Made by a program: the position numbers and the translations under genes. From the NCBI GenBank assembly GCA_933228895.1, contig OW121848.1, positions 140,262,615-140,326,614 on the forward strand: DNA of 64,000 nt. Reading direction: 5' to 3'. The notes beneath the pieces are model-generated. The model was not told the origin of the DNA, did no database searches, and was given only the letters and a program-made list of their open reading frames with translations. Position 1 is the first letter of the stretch. The number at the start of each line of letters is the position of its first letter. Below are positions 61,355 through 64,000 of the stretch, piece by piece. This DNA comes from Platycnemis pennipes. Taxonomy: Eukaryota > Arthropoda > Insecta > Odonata > Platycnemididae.

Positions 61355-62620
61355 ACATTTTTTTGTTGTATTTAAATAGGTGTAATGGTACTGGTAATTT
61401 CAAATTGTAATTACTTTAAATGCCTCTGGCAAGTTACTTTATTTCATCATCCGTATGGACTGTCTGGGAATCCATCATATTTGTGCTGCCTTATTATTAT
61501 AAATTATATGTATGCTCATGTTTTCCACTTGCACTTTATAAAGTATAGAAGGGCTTGAAGTATTGCCTATGCATTAAATTTTACTATCTCTTGCAGTTTA
61601 CAAGAGTTGACTGCAACGAGTACTTAGTGAGAATTGTGATGGATATGTGGATGATAATGCTGGTGCTCTTAGAAGCTGAAGATAGGTAAAGGAGAGAATC
61701 TTGATTTTTGATCTTTTGTACTGATATCACACCAAGCCAGGAAGTGGCTTGTTAATTTGGGATTAGTGCTACACTAATTTTGGATTCCATCTATTGGTGG
61801 TTTTTTCATGGAACCTAAGTTCCATAACACCTTAATTTCTCCACTATTTATGAATATTTGATGTTTTCCATATTGCCTTTATTCATGTAAAATCATTTTG
61901 TTTGTACTTTATGATGGGGGAACCCTATTGCATTTGCACACAGCCCTTCATATTCCCTATTTTGACATTCCTAACTTCTGTCATTCTGGTGTGAAGGGAA
62001 TAATTAAAATAATTTCTGTTTCTTTATGCAAGGTGTTCGTTTCAGCTTTTCATCCTAGATGGATTGCTGGACAGCATTCTCTTGATTGAGCAGGTTCATG
62101 ACTATTACTTGTGTCATCATGTTTTCAATTGTCTTAGATATAGCATTCCGATCTTGTCCTCAAAGCTGATGTTGCCACTATAGAATTTGATTTTTTGGAA
62201 GTACCAAATTTTTTGCAAGGAGTAGATTTTATTAAGTTGTTAGACAACGGAAGTTCTTTCATTGCACTAGTTGCACAAGTCTTTATTTAGCTGGTCTAGT
62301 CAGTTATTCTTTCCTCGCAAAAATGTGCAGTGGTATTTTTGGTACAAAATGGGCTGGAAGCTGGTTCTTCCTATGTTGGGTTTACTGCACAATTGTGGAT
62401 CACTGCACTTGCTGATTTAGTGGTTTGATTCCCAATGATGTTCAATAACAGTATTAATTGTGCTAAATGCACATCAATCTTGTGAGATTTTCCTAATCCT
62501 CTCATCAAGGTTTTGGCATTTTGTTTAATGTGGTTAGTTTCCTCAAAACTTATGTATCCTTCTAAACTGTGAGCACTTTGTATCTGTTGTGAAACTCAAT
62601 AAAAAGCTATACCATGCAAA
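61355..62620 (+). other. Probable 3' UTR of gene 2
   Basis: No coding content. AATAAA at 62598-62603 gives a natural end about 1.25 kb after the stop. Confidence 0.55.
62598..62603 (+). terminator. Candidate poly(A) signal, gene 2
   Basis: Canonical AATAAA in CTCAATAAAAAGC; first such hexamer after the gene 2 stop that I see. Confidence 0.5.
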
Positions 62621-64000
62621 CTATTGACCATGTTTTTATGAATTAATTAATTTTATATTATAGTAGGATATGAAGGGAAGTAAATGATGGTTAGGTTGTA
62701 TTATACTGCTGAAAAAATATAAAAATTTTAATTATTGGAGCATGTCAAAATTTGTTACATGAAGTTAATACAGTCAAACCTCCCTTAACCCTCTGTGCTA
62801 ATCGTTCTCCTGGGGTACTGGTGAGAAATGTGGAGGTTAATTTAATTATATATAGCACCGTAGGAAAAAACATAAAGCTATTGTTATAAATATCCAAATG
62901 CATTTTTTTTACATTACTTAAATTGAACGAACTAATAATGACAAATTTTTTACGGTGAACTCTTTTATGGAAAAATATTATTTTAGTGTCAAAGTTGAAC
63001 AATATATCGGCTCTGCACTTTTCACCCGAGATGCAAAAGATGATATTTCAGCCTGCTGCACTAAGAGGGTTAACAGGCACCTCCAAATAGTGGACGCGTC
63101 CTAAAAACAAACAGCTTTTCAATCCCTGGCAGGAGAACCCGAAGACTTGAACTAACACCACCTAATGGCAGACACTCAATGAAGGTTGCAGAAAGAGACA
63201 TCCATACTTCAGTTGCCTTCGATAATGGACATCATATGACGTATCTTGTCATTTCTCATCCCCTGACCAAAAAACCTCATTTATTGAAGCAAACATGTGT
63301 ACCTAAGGAACTTTTCCAGAAATAGCTTTTTCTTTTCTGGAGGCCTTGTTTTGACAATGATGCCAATATGTAATTGCTCTGTTGATGAGAAAATGTGTTT
63401 GTTTCATTTCAGAATTTTGTTGTTATAAGGGTCAATTTTTCAAAGATAAAAATAAGTTTGATGAAAGTTACTTACTTCCTTAATATTTAAATTGGTCATA
63501 GTTACTGTGCAGTAAACTGTTTCTAAATATCAGTCAATCTTTCTGGCAGAAGGTCTAATGGGAGATTATACTGTACCAGTGTTCATAAGGTTTCGCAGAA
63601 TGAAAAAGTTGCCATGTACTATGTTGTTTTAGAGACTGAAACATTTTTGACAATTGAAATTTTCATGCTTCCACTAATTGTTGAAAACGTGTCGCTTAAG
63701 GTCTTGATTAAGAGTACATCAGGCCTGCTTCTGAAGAATTGATATTGTGGATGAAGTTTAGAGGGTTTTGTGCTAAATTCACAATTTACCTGCTCAGTTG
63801 AAGCTGCTGTTACACTCAAAATCTATTATGTGGTATTTCACTGGTTAATACAGGCTTTTTCATAGTAAGGCCACTTAACTTAGCCTTTCCTGCATACTTT
63901 TTCTTGCATTTTATAGCAGTAAACTTCCCTCTTCTTCCATACTCTCCTCGTTCCTCTGTGGTGGTTACGGACATTCCATCACTTGTTCGCCCATATTTTC
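62621..64000. other. Downstream flank with a Tigger-like left end
   Basis: TA then CAGTCAAACCTCCCTTAACC at 62771 looks like a Tigger left terminus. No matching right end is found before the window stops, though GAGGGTTAACAGGCACCTCC near 63065 may be an internal inverted part. Otherwise nothing recognised. Confidence 0.45.

Overview
This is nuclear DNA from a metazoan, most likely an insect with a large repeat-rich genome. The host genes have GT-AG introns. The repeats are Tigger/pogo, mariner, hAT, non-LTR, copia and tRNA- or 5S-derived SINEs. I cannot name the species. No prokaryotic gene, CRISPR array, rRNA operon or convincing tRNA gene is present.

Only two host genes are supported. They are tandem plus-strand paralogues of the DEAD-box RNA helicase family DDX5/DDX17/Rm62 (p68). 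Gene 1 enters from the left with its first half outside the window; eight exons lie between 3059 and 41935 (579 visible codons plus stop). They run from just before the DEAD motif to an unusual Asn/Gly/His/Pro/Gln-rich tail. Gene 2 (about 52231-61354, twelve coding exons, 556 residues on my model) is complete. It has the Q motif, motif I, PTREL, DEAD, SAT, the helicase C domain and a short RGG-like tail. The five exons shared in the core have identical lengths (180, 173, 111, 62 and 60 bp) and phases in both genes. The introns differ hugely: gene 1 introns total about 37 kb over this part, those of gene 2 about 4 kb.

The difference is mostly transposons. Gene 1 introns hold several Tigger elements (one with the three catalytic Asp residues still visible, three similar internally deleted copies), a deleted mariner, at least three hAT-type insertions with 8-bp target duplications, several tRNA-derived SINEs and a 5S rRNA-derived SINE with a 13-bp target duplication. 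They also hold non-LTR retrotransposon pieces and a 91-bp minisatellite. The intergenic stretch (about 43.5-52.2 kb) holds a copia gag relic, SINEs, a hAT-type MITE and an element built around a CACTGTG-type repeat array.

The most unusual object is the 3.47-kb element at 13046-16513. It has 496-bp terminal inverted repeats starting TAGGG, an 8-bp target duplication, and a broken coding region whose layout (Asp, then CxxH) resembles hAT transposases. I infer a divergent hAT lineage. Exon borders were set by eye from splice consensus, phase continuity and paralogue comparison. Intron and repeat borders without target duplications are approximate.
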